64,000 nucleotides of DNA from the NCBI GenBank assembly GCA_030028905.1, contig JALDYZ010000014.1, forward strand, positions 62,001 to 126,000, given 5' to 3'. Each line of letters starts with the position of its first letter. Within the stretch, counting starts at the first letter, position 1. The stretch is from Ferirhizobium litorale (GTDB lineage: Bacteria; Pseudomonadota; Alphaproteobacteria; Rhizobiales; Rhizobiaceae). Below are positions 27,521 to 36,097 of the stretch, piece by piece. The position numbers and the translations under genes were made by a program. Under the pieces are notes generated by a model. The model made no database searches, was not told the origin of the DNA, and saw only the letters and a list, made by a program, of their open reading frames with translations.

Positions 27521-28756
27521 TCAGGTGGCGGCGACGGCGGAGACGGAAAGACCGCGGCGGTCCATCTGCCTGATGGACAGGTGCATCCAGATCAGCGAGA
27601 CAGCGACGACGGCGAACAGCAACAGGAAACAACTCGACCAGAGGCCGGTTGCATCCTTCAAAAGCCCAAAGGCGATCGGCAGGATGAAGCCGCCGAGACC
27701 ACCGACCATGCCGACCACGCCGCCGACCGCGCCGACGCTGTCAGGGTAGTAGGCGGGGATGTGCTTGTAGACGGCCGCCTTGCCGAGGCTCATGACGAAG
27801 CCGAGCACGAAGACGACGACGATGAAGACCGTGGGCGTGACGCCTGCGGGCAGCGACAGGATCAGGGTCGAGACCGCCGAGACGCCGAACATCCAGTACA
27901 TGACGCTGCGGGCGCCCTTCTTGTCGGACAGCACGCCACCGAAGGCGCGGAAGATGCTGCCGGGAATCGAGTAGGCAGCGGCGATCATGCCGGCCGCGGC
28001 AAGGTCGAAGCCGTAGACGCCGACGAGGTAGCGTGGCAGCCAGAGCGAAAGGGCGACGAACCCGCCGAAGGCGAAGAAATAGTAAAGCGAGAAACGCCAG
28101 ACCTGAGCGTTCTTGAGGGGGGCGAATTCCTGTTTGAGGCTGCGGGGAGCGGCACCCTTTTCGCGGCGGACGCGATAGGCAGGATCGTCGGTTGTCGTGA
28201 ACCAGAAGACGATCGCGGTGACGACGAGAGCAACCGCCCAGATCTGGGCAACGGCTTGCCATCCCCAGGCAAGCAGCACGAACGGGGCAGCGAACTTCGT
28301 CACCGCGGCGCCGACATTGCCGGCGCCGAAGATGCCGAGCGCGGTACCCTGCTTCTGCTGCGGGAAGAAGGGCGAAATATAGGCGACGCCGACCGCGAAG
28401 GAACCGCCGGCCAGTCCGACGCCGAGCCCGGCGAGCAGCATCTGCGGATACGTCGTCGCATAGGAAAGCAGGAAGGTCGCGACGGCCGAAGCCAGCATGG
28501 TCAGCGTGTAGACGAGACGACCGCCATAGCGGCTCGTCCACACGCCGAGCGCGATGCGCACGAGCGAGCCCGTCAGGATGGGCGTGCCGATCAGCAGCCC
28601 GAACTGCGCCTCGTTGAGGCCGAGGTCCTGCTTGATGCGGATGCCGATGATCGCGAAGATCGTCCAGACGGCAAAACAGATGGTGAAGGCGAGCGTGGAC
28701 ATCCACAGGGCTTTGGCTGGTTCGCCGGCGTACATGGCTTTGTTGTTCTCAGACAT
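27521..28756 (-). CDS. nitrate/nitrite MFS transporter (NarK/NasA type)
   Basis: A 411-residue, 12-helix major-facilitator transporter of the nitrate/nitrite porter family. The two nitrate-signature glycine-rich helices are visible (GLGVGLAGGSFAVGVAYISPFFP and, near residues 350-375, GAVGGVVGMVGGLGGFILP). An in-frame GTG 25 codons upstream lies inside the leader hairpins, so I use ATG 28756. First gene of the nitrate assimilation operon, downstream of the sigma-54 promoter and the NasT-responsive leader. Confidence 0.93.
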   Translation of the reverse strand: MSENNKAMYAGEPAKALWMSTLAFTICFAVWTIFAIIGIRIKQDLGLNEAQFGLLIGTPILTGSLVRIALGVWTSRYGGRLVYTLTMLASAVATFLLSYATTYPQMLLAGLGVGLAGGSFAVGVAYISPFFPQQKQGTALGIFGAGNVGAAVTKFAAPFVLLAWGWQAVAQIWAVALVVTAIVFWFTTTDDPAYRVRREKGAAPRSLKQEFAPLKNAQVWRFSLYYFFAFGGFVALSLWLPRYLVGVYGFDLAAAGMIAAAYSIPGSIFRAFGGVLSDKKGARSVMYWMFGVSAVSTLILSLPAGVTPTVFIVVVFVLGFVMSLGKAAVYKHIPAYYPDSVGAVGGVVGMVGGLGGFILPIAFGLLKDATGLWSSCFLLLFAVVAVSLIWMHLSIRQMDRRGLSVSAVAAT

Positions 28757-28808
28757 GGCTTCTCCGGGGCGCGACAAGGTCGTGCCGATCCATCTTGGGG
28801 TTGAAAAC

Positions 28809-28872
28809 AAAAAAGCCGCTGGCCAGGTCACGCATGCACAAAAGGTGCGCGGCTATCCTGATCAGCGGCTTT
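28809..28872 (-). terminator. intrinsic terminator (attenuator) in the nitrate operon leader
   Basis: On the minus strand, AAAGCCGCTG then ATCAGG (28857-28872) pairs with CCTGGC then CAGCGGCTTT (28811-28827), about 15 of 16 positions, and runs into TTTTTT. It ends about 50 bp before the transporter ATG. The 5' arm overlaps the second ANTAR hairpin, so the two structures exclude each other. Confidence 0.85.
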
Positions 28873-28898
28873 GCTGGGGGCGCCCTTCGTTGGACGCC
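28863..28898 (-). promoter_or_regulatory. two-hexaloop ANTAR (NasT) recognition element
   Basis: Minus-strand RNA forms P1 (28879-28898), a 7-bp stem with loop AACGAA (28886-28891), and, two bases on, P2 (28863-28876), CAGC-AAAGCC-GCTG. Both loops are six bases with A at position 1 and G at position 4, the pattern established for ANTAR-protein targets (NasR, EutV). P2 contains the 5' arm of the terminator. NasT binding should stabilise P2 and allow read-through. Confidence 0.82.
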
Positions 28899-28906
28899 GA
28901 ATTCGT

Positions 28907-28918
28907 GGCCCGAAGGCC
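28907..28918 (-). promoter_or_regulatory. UUCG-capped hairpin at the 5' end of the leader RNA
   Basis: GGCC-TTCG-GGCC on the minus strand, within a few bases of the expected sigma-54 transcript start. It may protect the 5' end or help the leader fold. Confidence 0.5.
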
Positions 28919-28931
28919 TACTATCTTCAAA

Positions 28932-28947
28932 GCAAGGCGCGTGCCAG
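28932..28947 (-). promoter_or_regulatory. sigma-54 (RpoN) promoter of the nitrate assimilation operon
   Basis: CTGGCACGCGCCTTGC on the minus strand matches the -24/-12 consensus (TGGCAC-N5-TTGC) exactly. Transcription should start near 28920. Two palindromes upstream at enhancer-like distance, TTGCA-AG-TGCAA (29017-29028) and TTTGTGC-N5-GCACAAA (29043-29061), are candidate sites for NtrC or a related activator. Confidence 0.85.
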
Positions 28948-29016
28948 TTCTTTTAACTATCTGTTTTTACATAAGATGGTGCGACAAGGCGACCGCGCCC
29001 GGCCGTGAGGGTACTA

Positions 29017-29061
29017 TTGCAAGTGCAACATTCGATCCAATATTTGTGCAGTGCGCACAAA
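29017..29061. promoter_or_regulatory. candidate upstream activator sites (two palindromes)
   Basis: TTGCA-AG-TGCAA (29017-29028) and TTTGTGC-AGTGC-GCACAAA (29043-29061) lie about 100 and 130 bp upstream of the expected sigma-54 start. They share GCAC/GTGC cores with NtrC sites, but spacing and orientation are not the textbook form. The activator is inferred. Confidence 0.45.
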
Positions 29062-29072
29062 TTGGGCAAAAA

Positions 29073-30287
29073 TCATCCGCGCGACTGGCCGGAGATATAG
29101 CCGTCCACGTCGTCCGGATCGAACAGACTGCCATCGAAAAATCCATCCGGGCCAAGCGTCAGCGTACCGGTAGATCCGACCGGCGTCTCGGCACGCAAGG
29201 CGCCTTCGACCTTCGAACTGGCAGACGGCATGGCAATACCCAACGGTGTCAAGGCATCGCGGTAGATATCGGGCCGATAGGTGTCGGCGGCGATTTTCCG
29301 GTGCTCCGGCGTATGCTCCACCTGTCCCCAGCGGACCATCTGGGTATAGAACCACAAAGCGTGGCTCTTCCACGGGAAGGTTGCAGCCTTGGCATTGGGC
29401 ACAAAGAAGTCTTCGACAAGAAGAGTCTCGCCTTCGCTCACCGGCAGTACGCCCTTCAGCGCGGGCAGGAGCAACTCGGCGGGCCGGCCGACATAGGCCG
29501 GCATGGCAAGCAGGCTTGCCAGTTCCTCGTGATTGTCGGGCCGCGAGCACCAGAGCGACGCATTGTAGACTGCGACTAGTAGCGCCGAGAGCGCTTCGGG
29601 ATGAGCCCCGGCCCATCCGGCGTTCACGCCAAGCACTTTTTCCGGGCTTGATCGCCAGATCGCGGCCTTGACGGTCGCGAGACGAGCGCCCCGTTTGAGG
29701 ACACCAAAGGTGTTCCACGGTTCGCCAGCGCAATAGCCGTCGATGACACCTGCCGCAAGCGCATCGCCCATGTCGGGCGGCGGCAGGATGACGATCTCCA
29801 TGTCGCGATCCGGATCGATTCCGCTGGCAGACAGCCAGTAGCGCAGCTCGTAGTTATGCCCCGAATAGGGGTGCACGACGCCAAACCGCAGCGGCTCGCC
29901 GCGCCGACGATCGATCGCCTGGCGAAGGGCAGTACCGTTGCGCTGCGCATCGAGATCGTTGGCCGCGCCACAATCCGCCATAGCCTGCCAGAGCGCCGCC
30001 GAAACGGTGACGGCGTTGCCGCCGAGCCCAAGCGCCATCGGCACGACCATTTTCGAAGCGAGGGCGGTCAGTCCGAGATTGCAGGCGATCGGCATCGGGC
30101 CGAGGATATGGGCGACGTCGAAATGGCTGACCGCCAGCCGGTCGCGGATCGTTGCCCAGGAGCGCTCGCGAACCAGCGTCAGGTCGATCGACTGTTCGGC
30201 GGCAAAGCCCCTCTCCTTGGCGACGACGAGTAACGCACTGTCGAGGAGCGGCACGAAGCCGGCGGTGATCAGGTGGTCGTGCTTCAT
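29073..30287 (-). CDS. nasS: nitrate/nitrite sensor NasS (NrtA/CmpA-like, cytoplasmic)
   Basis: A 404-residue protein of the NrtA/CmpA nitrate-binding family (AGFVPLLDSALLVVAKERGF; GLGGNAVTVSAALWQAM; GVVHPYSGHNYELRYWL; GYCAGEPWN), but without a signal peptide, so it is cytoplasmic. In known NasST systems NasS sequesters NasT and frees it when nitrate or nitrite binds. Its start overlaps the nasT stop by 4 bp, and it sits just upstream of the leader that NasT should act on. Confidence 0.92.
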   Translation of the reverse strand: MKHDHLITAGFVPLLDSALLVVAKERGFAAEQSIDLTLVRERSWATIRDRLAVSHFDVAHILGPMPIACNLGLTALASKMVVPMALGLGGNAVTVSAALWQAMADCGAANDLDAQRNGTALRQAIDRRRGEPLRFGVVHPYSGHNYELRYWLSASGIDPDRDMEIVILPPPDMGDALAAGVIDGYCAGEPWNTFGVLKRGARLATVKAAIWRSSPEKVLGVNAGWAGAHPEALSALLVAVYNASLWCSRPDNHEELASLLAMPAYVGRPAELLLPALKGVLPVSEGETLLVEDFFVPNAKAATFPWKSHALWFYTQMVRWGQVEHTPEHRKIAADTYRPDIYRDALTPLGIAMPSASSKVEGALRAETPVGSTGTLTLGPDGFFDGSLFDPDDVDGYISGQSRG

Positions 30288-30886
30288 TCGTTGGTCCCCG
30301 GATCGAGCAGGCTGGCTGCGGTGACGAGACTCTGCGCGATTTCGGCGATCTTTCGGTTCTGGTTCATCGCCGTCCGTCGCAGCAGCGCGTAGGCCTCCTC
30401 CTCCGACAGCCCGCGCGAACGCATCAGCAATCCCTTTGCGCGGTCGATCACCTTCCGGTTTTCCAGTTCGCCGCGCGTCTCCTCCAGTTCGCGGTTGAGC
30501 CTGGAAAAGGCATTGAACCGACTGATCGCCATTTTCAGGATGGGGCGGACCCGCTCCTGCTTCAGCCCGTCGACGATATAGGCAGATACGCCCGCCTCGA
30601 CCGCCGCCTCGATCGAGGCTTCGTCCGACTTGTCGACGAACATGGCGATCGGGCGCCTCACTGCGCGCGAGATCTGGAAGATGCTCTCCAGCATGTCGCG
30701 GTTCGGATTTTCCAGATCGATGACGATCACATCCGGGTTGATCTCCGCGATCCGCCGCGCCAGCCCGTGCATGTCGTCGATGATCGTGACCTCGCGATAG
30801 CCGGCCTCGCGCAATCCCTCCTCGATGATCGAGGCGCGGATGCGGTTCTCATCGATGACGAGTACGTTGAGACTGCTTGGTTTCAT
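30284..30886 (-). CDS. nasT: ANTAR-domain antiterminator NasT
   Basis: A 200-residue response-regulator-like protein. The receiver domain (1-125) has DLENPNRDML around D57, and the C-terminal ANTAR domain (about 140-195) has NRKVIDRAKGLLMRSRGLS and EAYALLRRTAM, the RNA-binding helices. I use ATG 30886; an upstream in-frame ATG 17 codons earlier lacks support. NasT should bind the two-hexaloop element at 28863-28898 and prevent termination when NasS is ligand-bound. Confidence 0.93.
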   Translation of the reverse strand: MKPSSLNVLVIDENRIRASIIEEGLREAGYREVTIIDDMHGLARRIAEINPDVIVIDLENPNRDMLESIFQISRAVRRPIAMFVDKSDEASIEAAVEAGVSAYIVDGLKQERVRPILKMAISRFNAFSRLNRELEETRGELENRKVIDRAKGLLMRSRGLSEEEAYALLRRTAMNQNRKIAEIAQSLVTAASLLDPGTNE

Positions 30887-30926
30887 CAAAGCGACGCCAT
30901 GAAGCCCTTGAGTGTATCGACGGCAG

Positions 30927-30954
30927 CAATCGGGCAACCGTCATTGCCCGATTG
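30927..30954. terminator. 11-bp perfect hairpin between nrdF and nasT
   Basis: CAATCGGGCAA and TTGCCCGATTG form a perfect stem with a 6-base loop, without a T-run on either strand. It lies between nrdF, which is transcribed toward it from further right, and nasT. Because nrdF (stop at 31010) reads leftwards into it, it may terminate nrdHIEF transcription or sit in the nasT leader. Confidence 0.45.
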
Positions 30955-31009
30955 GGATGCGCCATGCCGCCTGTGAAATCAAGAGCCTTCGGTCGATGGC
31001 TGTCGCGTT

Positions 31010-32014
<1,005 letters not shown>

Positions 32015-34168
32015 TCAAAGGGCGCAGGAGACACAGCCCTGCACTTCCGTGCCGGACAGCGCCATCTGGCGAAGGCGGATGTAGTAAATGGTCTTGATGC
32101 CCCTCTTCCAGGCGTAGATCTGCGCCCGGTTTATGTCGCGCGTCGTCGCTGTGTCGCGGAAGAACAGCGTCAGCGACAGGCCCTGGTCGACATGCTGGGT
32201 GGCCGCCGCATAGGTGTCGATGATCTTCTCCGGGCCGATCTCGTAGGCGTCCTGATAATATTCAAGGTTGTCGTTGGTCATGTAGGCGGCCGGATAGTAG
32301 ACACGGCCGATCTTGCCTTCCTTGCGGATCTCGATTTTCGAGACGATTGGGTGGATCGAGGACGTCGAGTGGTTGATGTAGGAGATCGAGCCGGTCGGCG
32401 GCACGGCCTGCAGGTTCTGGTTGTAGAGGCCGCTTTTCATCACTCCCTCCTTGAGCGCCAACCAATCCAACTGCGTCGGGATATCGATCCCGGCCCCATC
32501 GAAAAGTTCCTTGACCCTCTCCGTGGCGGGCAGCCATTCCCGCTGCGTATATTTATCGAAATATTCGCCGGAAGCGTATTTCGAGCTCTCGAAGCCCTTG
32601 AAGCTCTGGTCGCGTTCGACGGCCAGCCGATTAGAGGCGCGGATGGCGTGGTAGGTCACGGTATAGAAATAGATATTGGAGAAATCGACACCTTCCTCCG
32701 ATCCATAGAAGATGCGCTCGCGAGCCAGGTAGCCATGCAGGTTCATTTGGCCGAGGCCGATGGCGTGACTGTCGTCATTGCCCTTCTCGACCGAGGGGAC
32801 GGAGGAGATGTGGCTCATGTCGGAGACCGCCGTCAGCGCCCGGATCGCGGTTTCGATGGTCTTGCCGAAATCGGCCGAATCCATCGCCGCGGCGATGTTC
32901 AACGAGCCGAGGTTGCAGGAAATGTCCTTGCCGAGACGGCTGTAGGATAGGTCGTCGTTGAACTCGCTCGCTTCGCTGACCTGCAGGATTTCCGAGCAGA
33001 GGTTGCTCATGGTGATGCGGCCGGCGATCGGATTGGCGCGGTTCACCGTATCCTCGAACATGATGTAGGGGTAGCCGCTCTCGAACTGGATTTCGGCGAT
33101 GACCTGGAAGAATTCGCGCGCCTTGATCTTCTTCTTGCGGATCCGGGCATCCTCGACCATCTCCCGGTACTTTTCCGTCACCGAAATCTCGGTTAGGGGT
33201 ACGCCATAAACGCGTTCAACATCGTAGGGCGAGAACAGATACATATCCTCGTTGTTCTTCGCCAGTTCGAAGGTGATGTCGGGAATGACCACGCCGAGCG
33301 AGAGGGTCTTGATGCGGATCTTCTCGTCGGCATTCTCGCGCTTGGTATCGAGGAAACGCATGATATCCGGGTGGTGGGCATTGAGGTAGACGGCGCCGGC
33401 CCCCTGCCGCGCGCCAAGCTGGTTGGCATAGGAGAAGGAATCTTCAAGAAGCTTCATCACCGGGATGATTCCCGACGACTGGTTTTCGATCTGCTTGATC
33501 GGCGCACCGGCCTCGCGAATGTTGGTGAGCGCCAGCGCCACGCCGCCGCCGCGCTTGGAAAGCTGCAACGCAGAATTGATGCCGCGCGCGATCGATTCCA
33601 TGTTGTCCTCGATGCGCAGCAGGAAGCAGGAAACGAGTTCGCCGCGGCTCTTCTTGCCGGCGTTGAGGAAGGTCGGCGTCGCCGGCTGGAAACGGCCGGA
33701 AATGATCTCGTCGACCATGTCCCTCGCCAGTGCCTCGCTGCCTTGCGCCAAGGTCAGCGCGACCATGCAGATGCGGTCTTCGTAGCGCTCGAGGTAGCGT
33801 TTTCCGTCGAAAGTCTTCAACGTGTAGCTAGTGTAGTATTTGAAGGCGCCGAGGAAGGTGGGGAAACGGAACTTCTTCGCGTAGGCGTGATCGAAGAGAT
33901 CGCGGACGAAGTTGAACGAATATTGGTCGAGGACTTCTCGCTCATAGTAGCCTTCAGCCACCAGATAATCGAGTTTCTCCCTGAGGTTATGGAAGAACAC
34001 GGTGTTCTGGTTGACGTGCTGGAGAAAATATTGCCGAGCCGCCAGACGGTCCTTGTCGAGCTGGATTTGTCCCTCTTCGTCGTAGAGGTTCAGCATGGCG
34101 TTAAGGGCGTGATAGTCGAGCGCCGTCTCTGCGCTCATCTTGGGCTTGTCGAGAACTAGCGTGTCCAA
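32015..34168 (-). CDS. nrdE: class Ib ribonucleoside-diphosphate reductase, alpha subunit
   Basis: A 717-residue catalytic subunit that reduces ribonucleotides to deoxyribonucleotides for DNA synthesis. Active-site stretches [20 protein letters not shown] and [18 protein letters not shown] are visible. The C-terminus ends in [10 protein letters not shown], whose Cys pair accepts electrons from NrdH. It overlaps the nrdI stop by 13 bp. The class Ib enzyme needs no cobalamin, which fits the riboswitch upstream. Confidence 0.95.
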   Translation of the reverse strand: MDTLVLDKPKMSAETALDYHALNAMLNLYDEEGQIQLDKDRLAARQYFLQHVNQNTVFFHNLREKLDYLVAEGYYEREVLDQYSFNFVRDLFDHAYAKKFRFPTFLGAFKYYTSYTLKTFDGKRYLERYEDRICMVALTLAQGSEALARDMVDEIISGRFQPATPTFLNAGKKSRGELVSCFLLRIEDNMESIARGINSALQLSKRGGGVALALTNIREAGAPIKQIENQSSGIIPVMKLLEDSFSYANQLGARQGAGAVYLNAHHPDIMRFLDTKRENADEKIRIKTLSLGVVIPDITFELAKNNEDMYLFSPYDVERVYGVPLTEISVTEKYREMVEDARIRKKKIKAREFFQVIAEIQFESGYPYIMFEDTVNRANPIAGRITMSNLCSEILQVSEASEFNDDLSYSRLGKDISCNLGSLNIAAAMDSADFGKTIETAIRALTAVSDMSHISSVPSVEKGNDDSHAIGLGQMNLHGYLARERIFYGSEEGVDFSNIYFYTVTYHAIRASNRLAVERDQSFKGFESSKYASGEYFDKYTQREWLPATERVKELFDGAGIDIPTQLDWLALKEGVMKSGLYNQNLQAVPPTGSISYINHSTSSIHPIVSKIEIRKEGKIGRVYYPAAYMTNDNLEYYQDAYEIGPEKIIDTYAAATQHVDQGLSLTLFFRDTATTRDINRAQIYAWKRGIKTIYYIRLRQMALSGTEVQGCVSCAL

Positions 34169-34548
34169 AATCGTTCCAATCCGTGTCTGACGTTATCGAC
34201 ATCTTCCGCCGTGCCGAGCAGCTCGAACCTGTAGAGATACGGCACCTGGCACTTGGCGGAGACGATGTCGCCGGCGATCCCGAAGGTCGCTCCGAAGTTG
34301 CTGTTGCCCGCGGCGATCACCCCGCGGATGCTGGAGCGGTTTTCCGCATCGTTGAGAAAGCGGATCACCTGTTTTGGCACTGCTCCCTTGCCGCCCTCGC
34401 CACAATAGGTCGGAACGACGAGAATGAAGGGCTCATTGGCTTTCAGCGGTTCGCCGTTCACCGGAATGCGAACGGCCGGCACGCCGAGCCTGGAAACAAA
34501 GCGATGGGTATTCTCGGACCGACTCGAGAAATAGACGAGTTGCCCCAT
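34156..34548 (-). CDS. nrdI: flavodoxin-like NrdI, RNR activator
   Basis: A 130-residue flavodoxin-like protein ([44 protein letters not shown]). It supplies oxidant to assemble the dimanganese cofactor of NrdF. Located between nrdH and nrdE, 12 bp after nrdH, as in canonical nrdHIEF operons. Confidence 0.94.
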   Translation of the reverse strand: MGQLVYFSSRSENTHRFVSRLGVPAVRIPVNGEPLKANEPFILVVPTYCGEGGKGAVPKQVIRFLNDAENRSSIRGVIAAGNSNFGATFGIAGDIVSAKCQVPYLYRFELLGTAEDVDNVRHGLERFWTR

Positions 34549-34560
34549 TGCTCCCGATCC

Positions 34561-34782
34561 TTACGCCAGCGCGCTGATCATATCCGGGCGAAAGCCCGCC
34601 CAATGCTGCTCGCCGGCGACCACGACCGGCACCTGGCGGTAACCGAGGTCCTGCACCAGCGCGAAGGCGTCGGCATCGATCGAAACGTCTATGATCGTGT
34701 AGTCGATGCCCTGACGGTCGAGGGCACGGGTGGTTGCGGTGCACTGGACGCAGGCTGGCTTGCTGTAAACGGTGATGATCAT
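34561..34782 (-). CDS. nrdH: glutaredoxin-like NrdH
   Basis: A 73-residue redoxin with active site C11-V-Q-C14 (YSKPACVQCTATTR) and WAGFRPDMI near the C-terminus, typical of NrdH. It reduces the class Ib enzyme. ATG 34782 is preceded by GAGG; a 29-codon longer in-frame start was rejected because the extension is unlike the family. First gene after the riboswitch leader of roughly 450 nt. Confidence 0.93.
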   Translation of the reverse strand: MIITVYSKPACVQCTATTRALDRQGIDYTIIDVSIDADAFALVQDLGYRQVPVVVAGEQHWAGFRPDMISALA

Positions 34783-35016
34783 GGAAATCCTCGTAAGACG
34801 AATAGGCATGCAGGACGGTTCGGCCGCCATCGGGCGGTCGCGACAAGAAGGGAGAAAAATGAAACGCAACTAGCCTCGAACGCGAGGCATCAGGGACCCA
34901 TTACTCACGCTAACGCAAACGGAAATCATTCGACATGGTCTTCACCCCGAAGCAGTTCAGGCGGGACTTTCGGGGAAGCGATGCGCAGCCTTCATGCCAC
35001 GCCGATCGCTCTCCTG
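34783..35016 (-). other. long leader between riboswitch and nrdH
   Basis: About 235 nt separate the aptamer platform from nrdH. It contains a 6-bp hairpin GCCTCG-AACG-CGAGGC (34873-34888) and, eight bases later on the minus strand, a T-run (CATTTTTCT), which could act as a weak terminator. It also holds two tiny frames that could be leader peptides (34957-34995, 12 codons; 34910-34936, 8 codons, the latter after GGGGTGAAG). No larger gene is seen. Confidence 0.45.
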
Positions 35017-35240
35017 CCGGACACCCCGCCGGTGGACGTTTCGCTCGAGGCAGGTCTCCTGGCTCACGGGTCATCGCAATCGTCCGGCCTTCCCGAGGCC
35101 TTTCGGCTCAGTGGCAATGTCGAACGAACGCTCACCGTTCACAGTTGCGGGGGCAGCTCCGGCTTGGCGATCATCATGTCCGCCGACCGTATTCCCATCT
35201 TAGCCCTCGACCCTCTCGAATCGAAGGAACCTCGAACACT
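35017..35240 (-). promoter_or_regulatory. cobalamin riboswitch upstream of nrdHIEF
   Basis: Minus strand. All core blocks are present in order: P1 arm TTCGAGG (35230-35236), GAATACGG, the L5 segment GCTGCCCCCGCAACTGT, GCCACTG, a GGGAAGGC block, GATGACCCGTGAGCC and the B12 box AGCCAGGAGACCTGCC, with the P1 partner CCTCGAG at 35044-35050. A G-rich loop at 35017-35039 contains GCGGGG, complementary to CCCCGC of L5, as expected for the L13 kissing partner. B12 should switch off the B12-independent reductase. Confidence 0.92.
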
Positions 35241-35242
35241 AG

Positions 35243-35272
35243 ATATAGTAGACGAGGTGAAAATTCCGTCAA
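35243..35272 (-). promoter_or_regulatory. probable promoter of the riboswitch-nrdHIEF transcript
   Basis: Minus strand TTGACG (35267-35272), then TACTAT at 16 bp or CTATAT at 18 bp, directly before the riboswitch P1 and directly after the thioesterase stop codon. Confidence 0.5.
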
Positions 35273-35275
35273 CGA

Positions 35276-36097
35276 CTATGATGGTCGCGTGCCAAGATGG
35301 CTGGGGATAAAATTGACCGGTCGGTGTTCTGCATCGACGGCCACCATCGCGAACTCACCGCTGGCCGTAAGTTGCCGAGCGCCGCTCAGTAGTTCCTCCG
35401 ACCACAATTCCACCCGGACGCGCATGGAAGTGCGCCCCGACCCGATCACCCGGGCGACGACCTCGACGATCGACCCGAGCGCGATGGGATGACGAAAGTC
35501 GATTCGCTCCGACGACGCAAGGACCGTGAGGCAGCGCGAGTAGCGCGAGGCAGCGACGAATGCACCCTTGGTCATGAAGGAAAGCGCGTCGCCACCGAAC
35601 ATCCGGCCGGAACTGTTGGCCTGATCGGCAAAGACGATGTCGACCATCCGTACTTCGCCCGGCAGAATCGGTTCGTGGAATGCGGCCAGTGGAGGCAGGC
35701 TCCAGCCTGCAGGGCAGTCGTCGCCGACCGCCGCGACCATGCGGAAGACGCCGCGCGTGCAGAGGTGGCGTTGCGTCCCGTCGACGGTCTCGGCGGTCAT
35801 CTCCACCTCGATCGTCAGCGACCGTCGACCCGCCTGGAGGGCCGTGGCGGCGAACTGGACGATTTCGCCGACGTGGGCGGGCTTTTTGAAGTCTACGCGC
35901 TCGCAGGATGCCGTTACGAACGGCACGCGCGCATGACGTGTCGCGGCGATGAAGGCGGCGCGGTCCATCAGTGCAAGACCGGCGCCGCCAAACAGCGTGC
36001 CATGATGATTCGTGGCGCCGGGAAAGACGATATCGATAAGGGTGATTGGAACCGGCCCTGCGGCCGGCTCCCTTTCCGATAGGAACTGTTGGCTCAT
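35276..36097 (-). CDS. acyl-CoA thioesterase with two tandem hotdog domains
   Basis: 273 residues holding two hotdog thioesterase domains (about 15-125 and 140-255). Each begins with the same pattern: IDIVFPGATNHHGTLFGGAGL and VDIVFADQANSSGRMFGGDAL. The first keeps N-HHGTLFGG, the second N-SSGRMFGGD with the catalytic-type Asp. The family hydrolyses acyl-CoA esters. The ATG overlaps the metE stop (ATGA), so expression is coupled to metE and thus to the metE riboswitch. A 39-codon longer frame upstream lies inside metE and was rejected. The biological link with methionine synthesis is unknown. Confidence 0.88.
   Translation of the reverse strand: MSQQFLSEREPAAGPVPITLIDIVFPGATNHHGTLFGGAGLALMDRAAFIAATRHARVPFVTASCERVDFKKPAHVGEIVQFAATALQAGRRSLTIEVEMTAETVDGTQRHLCTRGVFRMVAAVGDDCPAGWSLPPLAAFHEPILPGEVRMVDIVFADQANSSGRMFGGDALSFMTKGAFVAASRYSRCLTVLASSERIDFRHPIALGSIVEVVARVIGSGRTSMRVRVELWSEELLSGARQLTASGEFAMVAVDAEHRPVNFIPSHLGTRPS

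Noticed and set aside
28757-28831. Upstream GTG start for the nitrate transporter, 25 codons longer
   Set aside because: The extension would translate the terminator stem of the leader and has no family similarity.
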